Positions 1 to 11,150 of a stretch of 64,000 nt of DNA are shown here, one piece after another. The stretch comes from Edolisoma coerulescens (Eukaryota; Chordata; Aves; Passeriformes; Campephagidae). The first letter of the stretch is position 1, and each line of letters opens with the position of its first letter. A program made the translations under genes and the position numbers. The stretch is from assembly GCA_013397115.1 (NCBI GenBank), contig VWZW01002568.1:62001-126000 (forward strand), read 5' to 3'. Under the pieces are notes generated by a model that saw only the letters and a program-made list of their open reading frames with translations, was not told the origin of the DNA and searched no databases.

Positions 1-555
1 AGTCCCTAACCTGTTGTTTACAGTTAGTCTTGGCATCTGCGTTGTAATTTGAAGGACGTACAGAGGTTAGTGGAAATACTGAAATGGCTTTGCTCATTTT
101 AGGTGAACCTGGCACACATGAAAGGGTTTTAGGAAGCATTTATAGCCCAAACCAGTAGGCTTTGTTGGCAACAAGCATCTTTCCCAGTTATTTGGTACAT
201 TCTAAATGCATGGCTCATCACACAGCAAAAATTGCTCCCTGTCCACCATGTGGTAGAAGGGGAATTGGACACAGGAAAGGCATTCAAAAGATAGCAAGCA
301 CTTAATTGCAACAGCCAAGGAGAGGCTTTCATCATGTGGCCATTCTGGATGACATTGGACATGCGACTGATTGGCACAGCGTTATTTGGGTTTTTCACTT
401 TGATCATAAAATTACCAGGAAAGGCTTAATGGAGTTATAAATATCTTGTTTCCATGAGAGTCCTGGGAGGATAATTATAGCACTGAAGTCTTTACAAAGA
501 TAGAGCATTTATAAAATGATATTATCTGAGGTCTCCAATGGATAATGCAGGGAAT

Positions 556-710
556 TCTGCACTCTATTCCCAGCTCCCCTATTGACTCACTGTGCTCTTT
601 GGGTGAATCATTTCATCCCCGTTTCCTCACACTGGGGTAATAATGGCAATTACCCACTGCTGCAAAGTCTCTGCATGGCTTAAAAGCTGTAAGTGTTGCT
701 CCCACTCATC
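556..710 (+). repeat. Probable ancient MIR (tRNA-derived CORE-SINE)
   Basis: The order of words follows the MIR consensus as I remember it: a TTTGGGTGAATCATTTCAT segment resembling the 'TTGGGCAAGTCACTT' core, then GTTTCCTCA, then TGGGGTAATAATGGCAATTACC resembling 'GGGGATAATAATAGTACCTACC'. It is heavily diverged and has no target-site duplication I can see. MIRs are old enough to be shared by birds and mammals. The boundaries are approximate. Confidence 0.5.
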
Positions 711-2993
711 AGAGCACTCCTGCCTGGTTATTGATAGCAATGGCTGTCTGGAAGGCTTTGGATGAGCTACATGTGTTCCTGATGTGTGCTGCTGGTAAAT
801 TACACTACTTGTAGAGTTACAGTCAAAACACTCAGGAGAAATATTTTAAATCTCTCAATTCACAGTTTTTAAGAGGATGATGAAACAGCTGTACCCCACA
901 GTCTTCAGAAATACTTTGTCTTTAATGCAAAGCTTGGCATTTAAAGACTATGGACAAGTTTCTTGTTGAGTGAAAAGACAACTTCCTTTTATAAAACCAA
1001 CCCCTACAGAGAAGCATTACCTAGAAGGTTGAGTAGCAGCTGCCTGTGAGTAGGAACTACACCTATACTCTACTTTCCTAAGCTGCACTAGGCTTTTCCT
1101 GCTCTAGAGACTCCATACATCATCTTTCCAGCTTTGAAAAAGGCAAGTGAGGAAGGAGTGATGGCAAATGAGCAAATGACTGGGCCTGTGCTCATGTGGG
1201 ATACTTTGCCTGAAGGGCCTAATATGGATTTTGGTTACAAAAACCAGAACTTCAGTGCTGGAGAGGAAATCCTACATCTCCCGTCAGTAGCACTGTAACA
1301 GCCCTGGCTGTGATCACAAACAGCTCCTGATAAATTTGAGAGAGATCTGAGCTCTCCAGTAGTGGATGGGCCTTTGGAGCTTGCTGTGCCTTTTTGCAGT
1401 GGACTGAAATGAAAATGAGCAGATTCCTACCTGGAATGAGGCAGAACTGCAGATGAGGAAATGGAAATGTTTTACCAAGCACTGAAATGACATTTCTATA
1501 TGAATAGTCCTGACAAGAAAATTGTCCATTTTTCCAAAACAGAAGCTCTTGATCTGGAGTGGGTGCATTTCTGGGGTGGAGGGAAGAGGAAAAGGCAACC
1601 CAATTACTCTTCAGGAATCTGCAAAACATAAACCAGGAGAGTCTGACGACCTAAATTCTCTATATGGGCATTCTGCTTCCATAAAGCAACTTTTAGGTAG
1701 TCTACAATGGTAGAAAACATCGTTTTCTGAGTGCATCACACTCAGATCATGTAATCACAGCTGGGCAGAGAAATCTAAATCTCAGGAGGATCATGTTCTT
1801 TACAAAACATCATTAGGGAATGGAAAGACTTGGCATTCCCTTTTTCCTGGGTCCTTTCTCAGAGGCAATTACCAGTGATTTCTGTGAAGATCTGACCCAA
1901 ACAAGAGCCAAGAGAGGCTCTGTGGATGTGGTCCCTCAGCACTGCATGTCCAAACTACTCTTGCCGTGGGGTCTTGCACTGGTAAAGCAGGATCCAAGCT
2001 GAAGATGGGGCTCTGTCACACCCTCCCCTCAAAGGTCTCAATCGTAGCCAGACTTTACTCTTTTGAATTAAACACAGGTGTTCCACTGGGTTCATAGTGT
2101 TCGTCTTTGTAACTGCTGACACAGATCCACAGGCAGTTTCAAGGCACTGGCCTTTTATCTGGCCTTTATTCTGAAGACCACCAGTGCTCAGAAAGGCATT
2201 AAGTGTGTCCTTCTGTTTGCATGACACCACAAGAAAATCAAGTGATTTCCATTACTGTGACACGGCCCCCTGAATGTGATTCCCAGGTTAAAATGGATAA
2301 GCAGTGCAAGATACTCAAAGAGTTCTGCTCTTTGAGTAATTCACTACAGCTGAAGATACTGCCTTTGATGCTCTTCTGCCCAAATCTTAGTATTATAATT
2401 TACTATTTTAAGCTTGTTTATAGAACTGTAATAATACACAGATAAAAAAGGATAATTACTAGGGCGTTTTCAGGCATTAAAGCTGAGGTTTGAAGTTCCT
2501 TTTTCTGAGAAAATAAACCAAAGAATGTTTTACTATCTGAAAACCTGGCAACTGGTCTTTGCTAACCATGAAGTGAAATCAAGCACCACTTTGTTAAAAG
2601 CCAGTTTCATCACAATGATCTGGTTGTTCCTTAAAATAATAAAGAGGCCTGAATCAGCAGGAGATGGTTTTATTCTGTCCTTTGGGTATTAATCAATATA
2701 TCCAGCTAAATTTTTTCCAGCGGGCTCTGGCCTTGCAGGCTGGTTCAGAGGTTTTGTGCACACGCAGTTTGCACATTCAGGCATGTGGGTCTGTAGGAAA
2801 TGAGCTCTCTACACACCCTCAAGCCAGGACAAATCCAGATGATTTGTTGCAATCACATCTGCCCTGAGCTGCCACACCTGAACCTGGGAAGGTTCATTTA
2901 TCCCTCCACACAGAGACATTCCAGCGTTGGCATCTTTGTGCAGGGGTCAAAGGTGGGAGCTGGGGCTGTCCTGCCTGCTGGGCTCTGAGCTCT

Positions 2994-3066
2994 CACAGCC
3001 TGGGAATGTGCCATGCCACTGGATGTCACAGCCTGGGAATGTGCCATGCCACTGGATGTCACAGCC
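2994..3066. repeat. Perfect 33-bp tandem duplication
   Basis: The unit CACAGCC-TGGGAATGTG-CCATGCCACT-GGATGT occurs at 2994-3026 and again, without a mismatch, at 3027-3059. It is followed by a 7-bp start of a third copy (CACAGCC, 3060-3066). Because 33 is a multiple of three, the frames through it stay open and encode an 11-residue repeat. The identity suggests a recent duplication, and copy number may be polymorphic. Confidence 0.95.
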
Positions 3067-4469
3067 ACCCCCAAGGTGGCACTGGAGCAGCTGAAGGACA
3101 CAATCAGACTAGAGGCCCTGCTTCATCTTTCCTTTTTATCTTCCATTTACTGTTTCCATCCTCCCTAGGAACTCCATTAGTGTCCTTTGTCCCCCTTCCC
3201 AGCTCAGCTGTAAACTCAGCTTACATTTTCCTTCAGGTTTTTCAGATATCCAGGCTGCCAAATACCTGGAAAGCTTAAAGCTGGAGTGCAACACTGCAGG
3301 GGTAAGCCTGGCAGATCAGTGCCTCAGTAGGAGATAACTCCTGAATGGACTGGCTATCCCTTCTGGAGCTGTGTCACACTGCTGGGAGAGCAGGAGGAAG
3401 GGGCAGAGCCTTCCCTCTGGCTGATGTGGAAGGAGGACACTCCTTAGAGGTTGCTCTGCTGCAGTGACTCAGTGCTGTGGAAGCTGTGACTGCCCAAAAA
3501 TATCTGTGTCACCAAGACCGTTTCCATTTTGCCATCCCCAGTGTTCCCCTTGCACAAGGGCTGGCAGGACAGGGCACTGGCATCGTCCACTGTCAGTCAC
3601 TGATACGACCTCTAGAAAATCAGTGCTAAAATATCTAAAAGCAATCATATAAATACAAGCATACACAAAGATAAAGTGTGTAAGCAAACCATGTCTTAGT
3701 AGAAGTGTTGAAAAATTAAGTTTTCACTTCTAGGCACAATTCAGGCTCAAAAATAAAATCTCAATTGTTACTTACCTGCTCGAGCTGCTTATTTTCTATT
3801 AACTGGATGTGTATGTGGTGTCATGTGCTGACTAATAACACAGCCCCCTGCTTCCCATGATACTCCAATTATGCCTTCAGTAGTCACTTAAAAGTGCCAG
3901 AATAATGAATGAGAATTTCAGAGAAGAAACACAAGAAGCCTGAAGATTATGGATCACACTTTAAGAGACTGAAACATACGAATTTTTTTTAATGATCTCT
4001 CAGTATAAACAAAGCTCCTTAAAATGAAATCCTGGAAAGCCTTCCTGTGTCAATCTCCATAATCAAGAATAAAGATTAATAAAAGGCAAAGAAATCGTAC
4101 AGTGGACTTCTCCATCAAACCTGTCTAGCACTGCTTCAGAACTAGGGCTCCTAAATTCTACTGCTCAACAATTAATAAACATTAATTACCACACTATTTG
4201 CTTTATAGGAGTAAATTGTGTCTTGCAGTGAATTACACTCTGTGGCCTTCTAATTAGCACATATAAAAATAGAATTTCTGGTAGCTTAGTTTTCTTAGTT
4301 GTTTACATTCTGAAGCAAATTAAATAATATATTCATAAGCTCAGTCTGTATTTAGATACCGAAATAAGCATCTTGATTTTTCAGAGCACCTACAACTCTG
4401 AGAGTCACACAGTGCTTCTGAAAACCAGGCCATTTATTTAGGTGTCTATATTTAGGTACACGAGTTTGA

Positions 4470-4560
4470 AGCGTTTGGCTTGAGGTCACATAGCTATGGC
4501 TCATTGCATTTTTTTATTTCCATTTGGGTCACAATGGGCAAGTCACTTCTAATAATTCTC
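4470..4560. repeat. Possible diverged MIR-like fragment
   Basis: GGCTTGAGGTCACATAGCTA (4477-4496) resembles the antisense MIR core, 'CCAAGGTCACACAGCTA'. About 40 bp further on, ATGGGCAAGTCACTTCTAAT resembles the sense core 'TTGGGCAAGTCACTTAACC'. The two halves point in opposite directions, so this is either two nested remnants or chance. Low confidence. Confidence 0.25.
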
Positions 4561-5733
4561 ATCACAAATGTAAGAAATAGCAGGAGAGGTGGTAAGAATT
4601 ACTTACTAAAAATCATCATGATGCTTAGCACTTCCTCAAAATACATGGAGTTTCCTTCATGGAGAATTAAAAATCTAAAAAGAGATAGAAATCAGTGCAT
4701 CAGAAAGGTAAGACAGTGTGTTTAGAGACTGAACTTATGTGTCGTTAAACTGTGCTCATTTCCTGGACTGAATTTTCTGACATCTTTGTCACTGCCTCTA
4801 TAACCCTGTGACCATTTTGACAAGCCAGATGTTTCAGCTTCCTGTATTTTGACTGGGTAAATCCTAGAAACCAAGTGCTCCTACTTGTTAACCCATGGCA
4901 GCAAACCACAGTTTATTCCTGAGGAATTTGGGCTGACATCATCAGTCATGCTCTTGAATTGTGGCTACACCTCCAAGACTGCCTTTGAATTTGCACAGTA
5001 GCTTGAACAGGCCTTGACCTTAATGAACCAATTATGAAATAAACAGTCCAGGAGTCTGCTGAGAGAAGATCCCTTGGAAAAGGATATCAGGAGGAAAACG
5101 CAGAATTTTAAAGAAACAATGAACAAAATGAAAACCTTGTTTTTCAGCATCCTCATTCAAATGTGAGAATTTACATCTGGCCATAATATTTCAGATCTGA
5201 GAGAGCTGCACTTGTACTGTAAGAATGTTGTTTGTTACGGAACAAAAGGTTTGTGTTTTTCTTTCTTGAAATGGAGGTTGTTTTAAAAGTCAATGAAACC
5301 TGGTTTTCCCCTTGATCTATCATGCATCTAGGCTGAGAAAACATCTCTTGGTTAAAAATATTCCTTCAACAGAAATGGGGACGTGCCATTTTTGTTGTCT
5401 TTAAAGCTGAGGGTTAGCTACAAGATTGTAAGCTCTGTTTTGTGGGACTTCATGTTAGATAGGGAATTTTTGCGATGTGAAATCAAAAAGCCCTGTATTT
5501 TTTTCTGACAGCTCTCACTCTCTGAAGTAGATGTAAAATGGAAAAGATTCTTTGTTCCTGTTCTCATTGCCTTAAAAGACACGAGCTCCTTGTCTGACCT
5601 CTGCTCCTGAAGATGCTCAGAAACAACAGGGATATGCCAGAGAGAGGATTTAGGGAGCAACAGAGCCAAATGCAGGGAGTGTCCCACTGCAAAGGTGGGA
5701 GCTCAGGGGTTCCAGAGCAGTGCCACAGGTTCT

Positions 5734-6080
5734 TACAGAATCACAGACTGGTTTGGGTTGGAAGGGATCCCATTCCATCCCTTGCCATGGGCAGGGACAC
5801 CTTCCACTATCCCAGATTGCTCCAAGCCCCATCCAAGCTGAACTTGAGCACTTCCAGGGATGGGGCATCCACAGCTTCTCTGGGCAACCTGTGCCAGGGC
5901 CTCATCACCCCCAGAGGGAAGAATTTCTTCCCAATACTAAATCGAACCCTGCCTTCCTTCAGCTTAAGGTCCTTTTCCTTGTTCTACCACTCCATGCCCT
6001 TGATAAAAGTTCTTCTCCAGCTCTCTTGTAGTCCTTTCAGATGTTGGAAGCCCTCTCTAGGTTCTTCTCCACACTTGCCT
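5734..6080 (-). mobile_element. CR1 LINE 3'-end fragment
   Basis: On the + strand it reads as a reversed CR1 tail: ACAGAATCACAGACTGGTTT, then GGGTTGGAAGGGATCC, CCATGGGCAGGGACACCTTC, TTCCAGGGATGGGGCATCC, TCTGGGCAACCTGTGCCAGG and AGGGAAGAATTTCTTCC. The element is 5'-truncated, as is usual for CR1. Apparent ORFs here on both strands come from the CR1 sequence. Confidence 0.95.
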
Positions 6081-6384
6081 GACCCCCACAGACCAGGTTT
6101 GGAGAGAACAGACATCCCAGCTGGAGCATGTGCTTCCCTGCCTCTCCAAGCCCCCAAAGGAAACAGCTCCATGATCAACCTGTTTGTGTAGTAACATATG
6201 CAAGGGCACCACAGGCACTGAAATTTTACAGAGGGTGAAGGACAGTCTCCTTTTCTGCAGGAATTCTTCATTTGTGCAATTATTATTCCTGTACCCAGAT
6301 CTACATAAAATGCTCTGTAGATAAGTAAAAAGAGACTGTTTGCTTTGCACATTTTTGCTTTTCTCTGTAATATGTTGCAGCTAA

Positions 6385-6560
6385 GCTGCTCTGCAGTTGC
6401 AGAGTTGCAGAGGTGTCGAGGCAAGGTTGTCTCACTGCCCTGAGTGACTGGGTGATAAACTGGCAGATGAAGTTCAGCAGTGATGAGTGCAAAGCAATGC
6501 ACAGGGGAAAAAATAAACCCAACCACACACACACACAGACACTCGTTCCAGCACTGCAGG
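6385..6560 (+). mobile_element. LINE reverse-transcriptase remnant (CR1-superfamily type)
   Basis: The + strand translates to LSDWVINWQMKFSSDECKAM followed by HRGKNKPNHT. This is the 'W...KWQMKFN.DKCK.MH.GKNNPN' segment near the C-terminal end of the reverse transcriptase in CR1/L3-type LINEs. It is an internal ORF2 fragment, not the usual 3' tail, and is interrupted on both sides. The exact family is uncertain. Confidence 0.65.
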
Positions 6561-6897
6561 AGATCTGGAGATTGAAAGCCCTCTGGAAATGTCAGTGTGG
6601 GGCTAGGAAGTGGTCAAAAAGGGGAACTGAATGTTAAGAATCAGTAGCTCCCCCCTTAGATGATGAGGGGACCCCCAGAGTCATTGGACTCTTAAGCCCA
6701 GATGCTCAGAGTTAGTCAAAATCCCTTGGCCAGACAGCTCTTGTCTATTCCAGATCCAGCAAAATTCAACAGCCATTTTAGCAGAATCAAAGTTTCAAAG
6801 TAGTGCTTTCTTGTAAAGCTAGAAAGGCTAGAGAGGATGGTGGTAAAGTCTCCCACTGAAAACAGAGAAAACCACATGAGACTGAAAGAGGGATAGC

Positions 6898-7147
6898 TGA
6901 ACAGAATAGTTTGGGTTGGAAGGCACCTAAAAGATCATATATTCCAACCCTTGCCATGGGCAAGGACACCTTCCACTAGACCAGGTTGCTCCAACCTGGC
7001 CTTGAGCACTTCCAAGGATGGAGTATCCAGAGCTTCTCTGGGCAGCCTGTGCCAGGGCCTCATCACCCTCACAGGGAAGAATTTCTTCCTAATATCTTAT
7101 CTAAACCTGCCCTCTTGCAGCTTAAGGTCATTCCCCCTTCTCCTATA
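6898..7147 (-). mobile_element. CR1 LINE 3'-end fragment
   Basis: It opens with AGTTTGGGTTGGAAGGCACC and continues CCATGGGCAAGGACACCTTC, AGACCAGGTTGCTCC, CTGGGCAGCCTGTGCCAGGG, AGGGAAGAATTTCTTCCTAA and ATCTAAACCTGCCCTCTTGC. It lies in the same orientation as the copy at 5.7 kb and belongs to the same sequence group. Confidence 0.95.
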
Positions 7148-9919
7148 ATGATGGTGAGAAGGTATAAACAATAAATTTACTGCCTCTGTAACAAAGGAAC
7201 ACTTAAATAGGGATAAGACTTGAAATTGTTTTTACACAGTGAAGAACTATGCTGTCACAGCACATTGTAGAAAGCAAAACCACAAATGGGCTCAAAAAGA
7301 GATAAAAAAAACTCTTAGAGAACTGGACCACTGGTAGCTACTAAGTGGAGTAACTTGGATTCAACCATGAGTTCCAGAAATCCCTACCTCCCTAGTTGCT
7401 GGAAAATGGGTAAGGTAAAGATAAGGTAAATGGGAAAATACAGAGCCTATTTTTACACTGATTTACTAAGCATCCAGTCTTGGCTGCTGGAGGCAAAAGA
7501 CAAAGCTAGATGGATCCAACTGTGGTTTTTTATATTCTAAAAAAGTAAAAGAAATAATCACGATTATAATGCTGATAGAGTCAACATTAATTTTACTTGC
7601 TTTATCCACTCTAATCTCCAGAGTCAGCCATTTGCAAGAAATCATAATCCATATCTGGCCAAAGAATTTGGGATTATCCCAGTGAGCAGAAATATAAAAG
7701 ATGAAGTATTGACTTCTTCAGCATCTACAGGCAAAAATTTTCAGGCATTACTTACTCATTTCTTCTGAAAAAAGGAAAATTTGTCACCGAAACATCTGCA
7801 AAGGCTGCAGGACTTAGCCTGGGTTTGTATTTTGGTGATCAGAAATCAGGGTAACATGGGGGGGGGCAGAATCTTTTGGTTACAGTGCTTCAGTTGTGTT
7901 GAAATTCCCTGTGGCTGCTTCAGCACACTTGAGAGACCACTTCTTACAGATTAAATCTGGAGATGGGAAGCAGGTGCAGACTGAAGATAATGAGCAGCTC
8001 AGGATTTGGAGGAGACGGGCTAAGCCTGTGCTCTGGGATATCAGTAACAAACTCCCACTCAGTTCTGGGGGATGAGCTCACAGCACTGCTTGTGGATCCT
8101 GCAAGTGGCAGCTGTTTTATCACCTCCTTTGGTATCCTTTCCAGAATTACAGCTTCCTCCAGGTTTTGGCACTCTGCAACTGCTTGGGTTGTGGGAAGAT
8201 GGCCACAGCCTTTAAGAGGCACAGGGTGCACGGCCTGAACAGCTCTGGGGTAAAGGGTGGGACTCCACAAAGGACCTTCTCTCAATTGTTCTTATCCTAT
8301 TGTTTTGGCAACACCATTTTCCCATGTCTAAATAATATATTGTTTTGTGACCTTTCCTAATAGAAATCTTTAATGCTTGTAACAGGAGATATTAAAATCC
8401 TGCAGTTCTTGCCATTCTTATAATTATCTACTCTGAAGGACATTTTACTGCAAACAGTGGCATTTAGGGTTTATTTCCCCTTCATCTTAGCAATAGTGCC
8501 TGGATGCATATAAACCCAAAGTGCTGACCTTGGCTTTCCTGATTTTTCCTGAGCATGGGTTAGCTTGCTTTCAAAACTGTAGAGATTCCCATTTTACCAC
8601 AAGGAAAATATATGCTAGGGCAGCTTCATCACAATGAAAACATTCTTCCCAATATGAAAATTAATAAAAATTGAGACACAAGACACAGTTAAGAGGATGG
8701 AGATAAGAAGACACAAGGAAATTGTATAACATAAAATGCAGGACAGAAAAAGCCCTGTGGATGCTCTTCCTACTCAGAATATTAAAATAACACATCATGC
8801 AAAGGGAACACACATAAATGGAGACAAAGGAAAATATCCTACCAGGTTTAATTCCCAAAACAAGCAGATAATTTGATTTAAAAGCTGATTAGTTTATATA
8901 GTGACATCTTCGGTTCCCTAGCTCGCTTTCTTTTCTGCGTAATGCCTAAAGCAGTAAGATCGTGGTGAGGGATTGATATTTTAGGCACAAGGGCAAACCA
9001 ATGAAAATAATAATTACTATTATAAGGTACCCATTATGCATTTAAAAATAAAAGTAGAACCAAAGCAGAAACCCTGAAAGAAGTCTAAACCAGATACGCA
9101 TCAAGGCATAAGTCAGTCCTTAGTTAAGGGACCAGGAAGAAACTCTTCTGTTGCAAGTACAACAATCTCCAGTGCGTTGCTCTTTGCTGTCTGCAGAGAT
9201 GAGGTGGGATATGCTATTGATTTCATTCTTCACACCATTTATTTTCTGCTATTATTGGAAAGTGCTGCTATAAATGGCACACATCTTTTTATATATTTTT
9301 AACTAATGGAGAATTATTCCTTACATAGATTTTTATAGAGTATTTAATAATTACATGGGAGTCTTCTAGTTCTTCATTACATTCTATAGATTTTCAAAGC
9401 CATCTTTACAGAAACCTATTTACGTTTCTGTTTCACCCTATTGATTAAATCCCTTTGTATTACATTCCAAAGCGAAGAGACCACAGAAAATCAGTGTTAG
9501 CCTCTGACGTTTAGCAGCCTCGGATGTGCAGCTGGAAGAGAGAAAATAGCCCTTCCTTTAATAAAACATGCCTTGGGGGCATCTGAGGGCTTTCTCTTCT
9601 TTTTAAAATCATGACCAGCATCAGCCTTTTTCTATTGTAAATGTGATGTTCCTTTAGAGCCCTACAAATGTCCCTTCTGGCCTCGTCCGTAGTGGGGAGA
9701 TACCCTTGATTCACCTGTTAGCCTGAAGAACTGGATCCATCCCAGATGGAGCTCACCCCAAAGGACAGTTTGGGTGTTGGTGGTCAGAGGTGGGAGTGGT
9801 CTTGGGAGCTCCATCCTCCAGAGTAATTAGGACCCCTACAACATCACCACGGGAAGAGCCTGAGGGGTTGTCACTAAAACCACGGCGAGGTGCACTGGCA
9901 CTGTGAGGGTGTCCATCCT
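7148..9919. other. Intergenic DNA, nothing recognised
   Basis: Mostly AT-rich with no recognisable exon. The block 7944-8285 is slightly GC-richer and open on both strands for about 90-113 codons, but the translations match nothing I know and look like chance. A run of nine G occurs near 7859-7867. Confidence 0.5.
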
Positions 9920-10230
9920 ACTCTGTCTGCATCCCACCCCACCTCTCCCCTGCCTCATCCCATACCACCACCCCTTCTCACTCCCATTCCATTCCTCCCC
10001 ATCCCATCCCACCTCCCCCCTCCTCTACCCTATCCCATCCATCCCACCCCTTCTTGTTCAAATTCCATCCCATCCCACCTTTCCTCACTCCCGTTCCATC
10101 CCATCCTGTATGTCCCTACCTGATCCCTCCTGTCCCACCTCATCTCTCCCTCACCTTACCCTAACCCACCCCACATCTCCCTACTCCATCCCACCTGGCT
10201 GCACCCAATCCCACCTCACCCTCAGGGCGG
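9920..10230. repeat. C-rich degenerate satellite (CATCC/CACCC words)
   Basis: About 300 bp of the + strand is almost free of G and is built from irregular repeats of CATCCCA, CCATTCC, CCACCCC and TCCATCCC. It is a strand-asymmetric polypyrimidine block directly upstream of the CpG island. The long Pro/Ser/His-rich open frames across it are a composition effect. Confidence 0.85.
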
Positions 10231-10317
10231 GGGCACCGACACCGTGAGGGAGAGCAGCTTTGCTACGAGAACACAAAACACTGCCTGGTTCCTACCGCTC
10301 CCTGTGTGCCGGGGTGT

Positions 10318-10490
10318 CACGAGTCCTGTCCCGGCTCACCTGTGTCCCCTCACTGCCCTGTGCCACTCACCTGTCCCGCTCACTTGTCCCCTCTCACCTG
10401 TCACTTACCCTCGCTCATCGCTTGTCCCCACACATCCCCTGCCCGGCCCACCTGTCCCCACGCAGCTGTCCCGGTACATCCCCGTCCGCT
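10318..10490. repeat. Degenerate CACCTGTCCC-type minisatellite
   Basis: Irregular copies of a roughly 10-20 bp unit built on CTCACCTGTCCC occur, for example near 10336, 10367, 10395 and 10448. It continues the C-rich satellite and runs into the CpG island. CACCTG is an E-box core, so the array carries several potential ZEB/SNAI-type sites, though this may be incidental. Confidence 0.6.
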
Positions 10491-10499
10491 GTCCCCTCA

Positions 10500-11150
10500 C
10501 GGCCCCCGCCGGTCACCGAGTCCCGGCGCGTCGCCGTGGGAGATGGGGGCGTGGCCAGGGATGTGGGAGGCGGGACCAACGCTCTCCTCGAGTTCTCATT
10601 GGGTGCTGCTGCTGCCCGTTTAGGCGGAGGCGTTGCTGATTGGGCCGCCCCGTCCTCCACCTTGGCGGGCGCGGCGCGGGCGGGCGCGGGGCGCTCTGAG
10701 GGAGCGTTGGGCGCGGAGCGCGGCGGACTCCGGGCGGGCGAGGGAAGGGCGAGCGAGCCGCAGGTAAGGGCACGGCCGCTTCCCCAGGGGCTCCTTCCCC
10801 GCCGGGGCCGCAGCGCTGTCCCGCAGCCCTGGGTTATGCAACCGCCCTGCGGTCCTGCCCCGGCGCCGCGCTGCCCTCGGGGCGCCTTCCTCCCGCAGCT
10901 CTCGGGGCGCGGGGGATGCGCGGCGAGCCCGCAGCCGCCCCTCGGGAGGGGTCGGTGCCGGTGTCTCCCCCGGTGGGATGCGGAGGAGCGCGTGAGGAGG
11001 GGATGGGGCCGTGGGAAGGGGGTTTGCGGCCGTGCCGGGAGTGCTGGGAGCAGGTCGGGGTCGCAGCGATGCGGACCCGGACCGGGCGCTCGGGCAGCTC
11101 CGGGCTGGGCTGCGCCGGGAGCCCTGCGGGAGAGGGTCTTGTCGGGCTGC
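10500..11150 (+). promoter_or_regulatory. RCAN2: CpG-island promoter of RCAN2 (long-isoform first exon)
   Basis: This is the only long, strongly CpG-dense stretch in the window; the flanks are AT-leaning. It holds a GGGGGCGTGGC GC/KLF-type box (10545-10555), two inverted CCAAT motifs (ATTGG at 10598-10602 and 10639-10643) and several GGCGGG/GGGCGG cores between 10670 and 10740. I see no TATA box, so dispersed initiation is likely. The island is followed by a CAG|GTAAGG donor at 10763/10764 and, 7.7 kb later, by the acceptor of the RCAN2 coding exon. That order supports reading it as the promoter and first exon of the transcript that uses the 18.5-kb exon. The link is inferred from position and splice signals; no transcript was available. 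The exact start site is unknown. Confidence 0.8.
10600..10763 (+). other. RCAN2: RCAN2 untranslated first exon (5' end approximate)
   Basis: This is the predicted 5'-UTR exon. Its 3' edge is set by a near-consensus donor, CAG|GTAAGG, with the GT at 10764-10765. The 5' edge is a guess placed at the inverted CCAAT and GC-box region. In the frame that continues into the coding exon there is a stop (TGA, 10637-10639), and no ATG occurs in any frame from 10640 to 10763. Translation of the spliced message would therefore begin at the ATG in the next exon (18477). After splicing, that ATG has G at -3. Another donor inside the island could be used instead, and other untranslated exons may exist that I cannot see. 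Confidence 0.6.

Larger units (their letters stand above)
1..5733. other. Intergenic DNA upstream of RCAN2, no gene recognised
   Basis: I found no exon with recognisable protein similarity on either strand. In mammals the gene upstream of RCAN2 is CYP39A1 in the same orientation. I looked for a terminal P450 exon with a heme-binding Cys motif and did not find one, so that gene, if conserved here, ends before base 1. The stretch holds a probable ancient MIR (about 556-710), a 33-bp tandem duplication (2994-3066) and a weak MIR-like patch near 4470-4560. The rest is unremarkable AT-leaning DNA. Confidence 0.6.

Noticed and set aside
5613..6532. Open frames of 192 (+) and 182 (-) codons
   Set aside because: They overlap the CR1 fragment at 5.7-6.1 kb and its flank, and their translations are CR1 tail sequence or unrecognisable.
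1..10500. 3' end of CYP39A1, the expected upstream neighbour
   Set aside because: No P450 heme-binding Cys motif or other P450 exon could be recognised on either strand.
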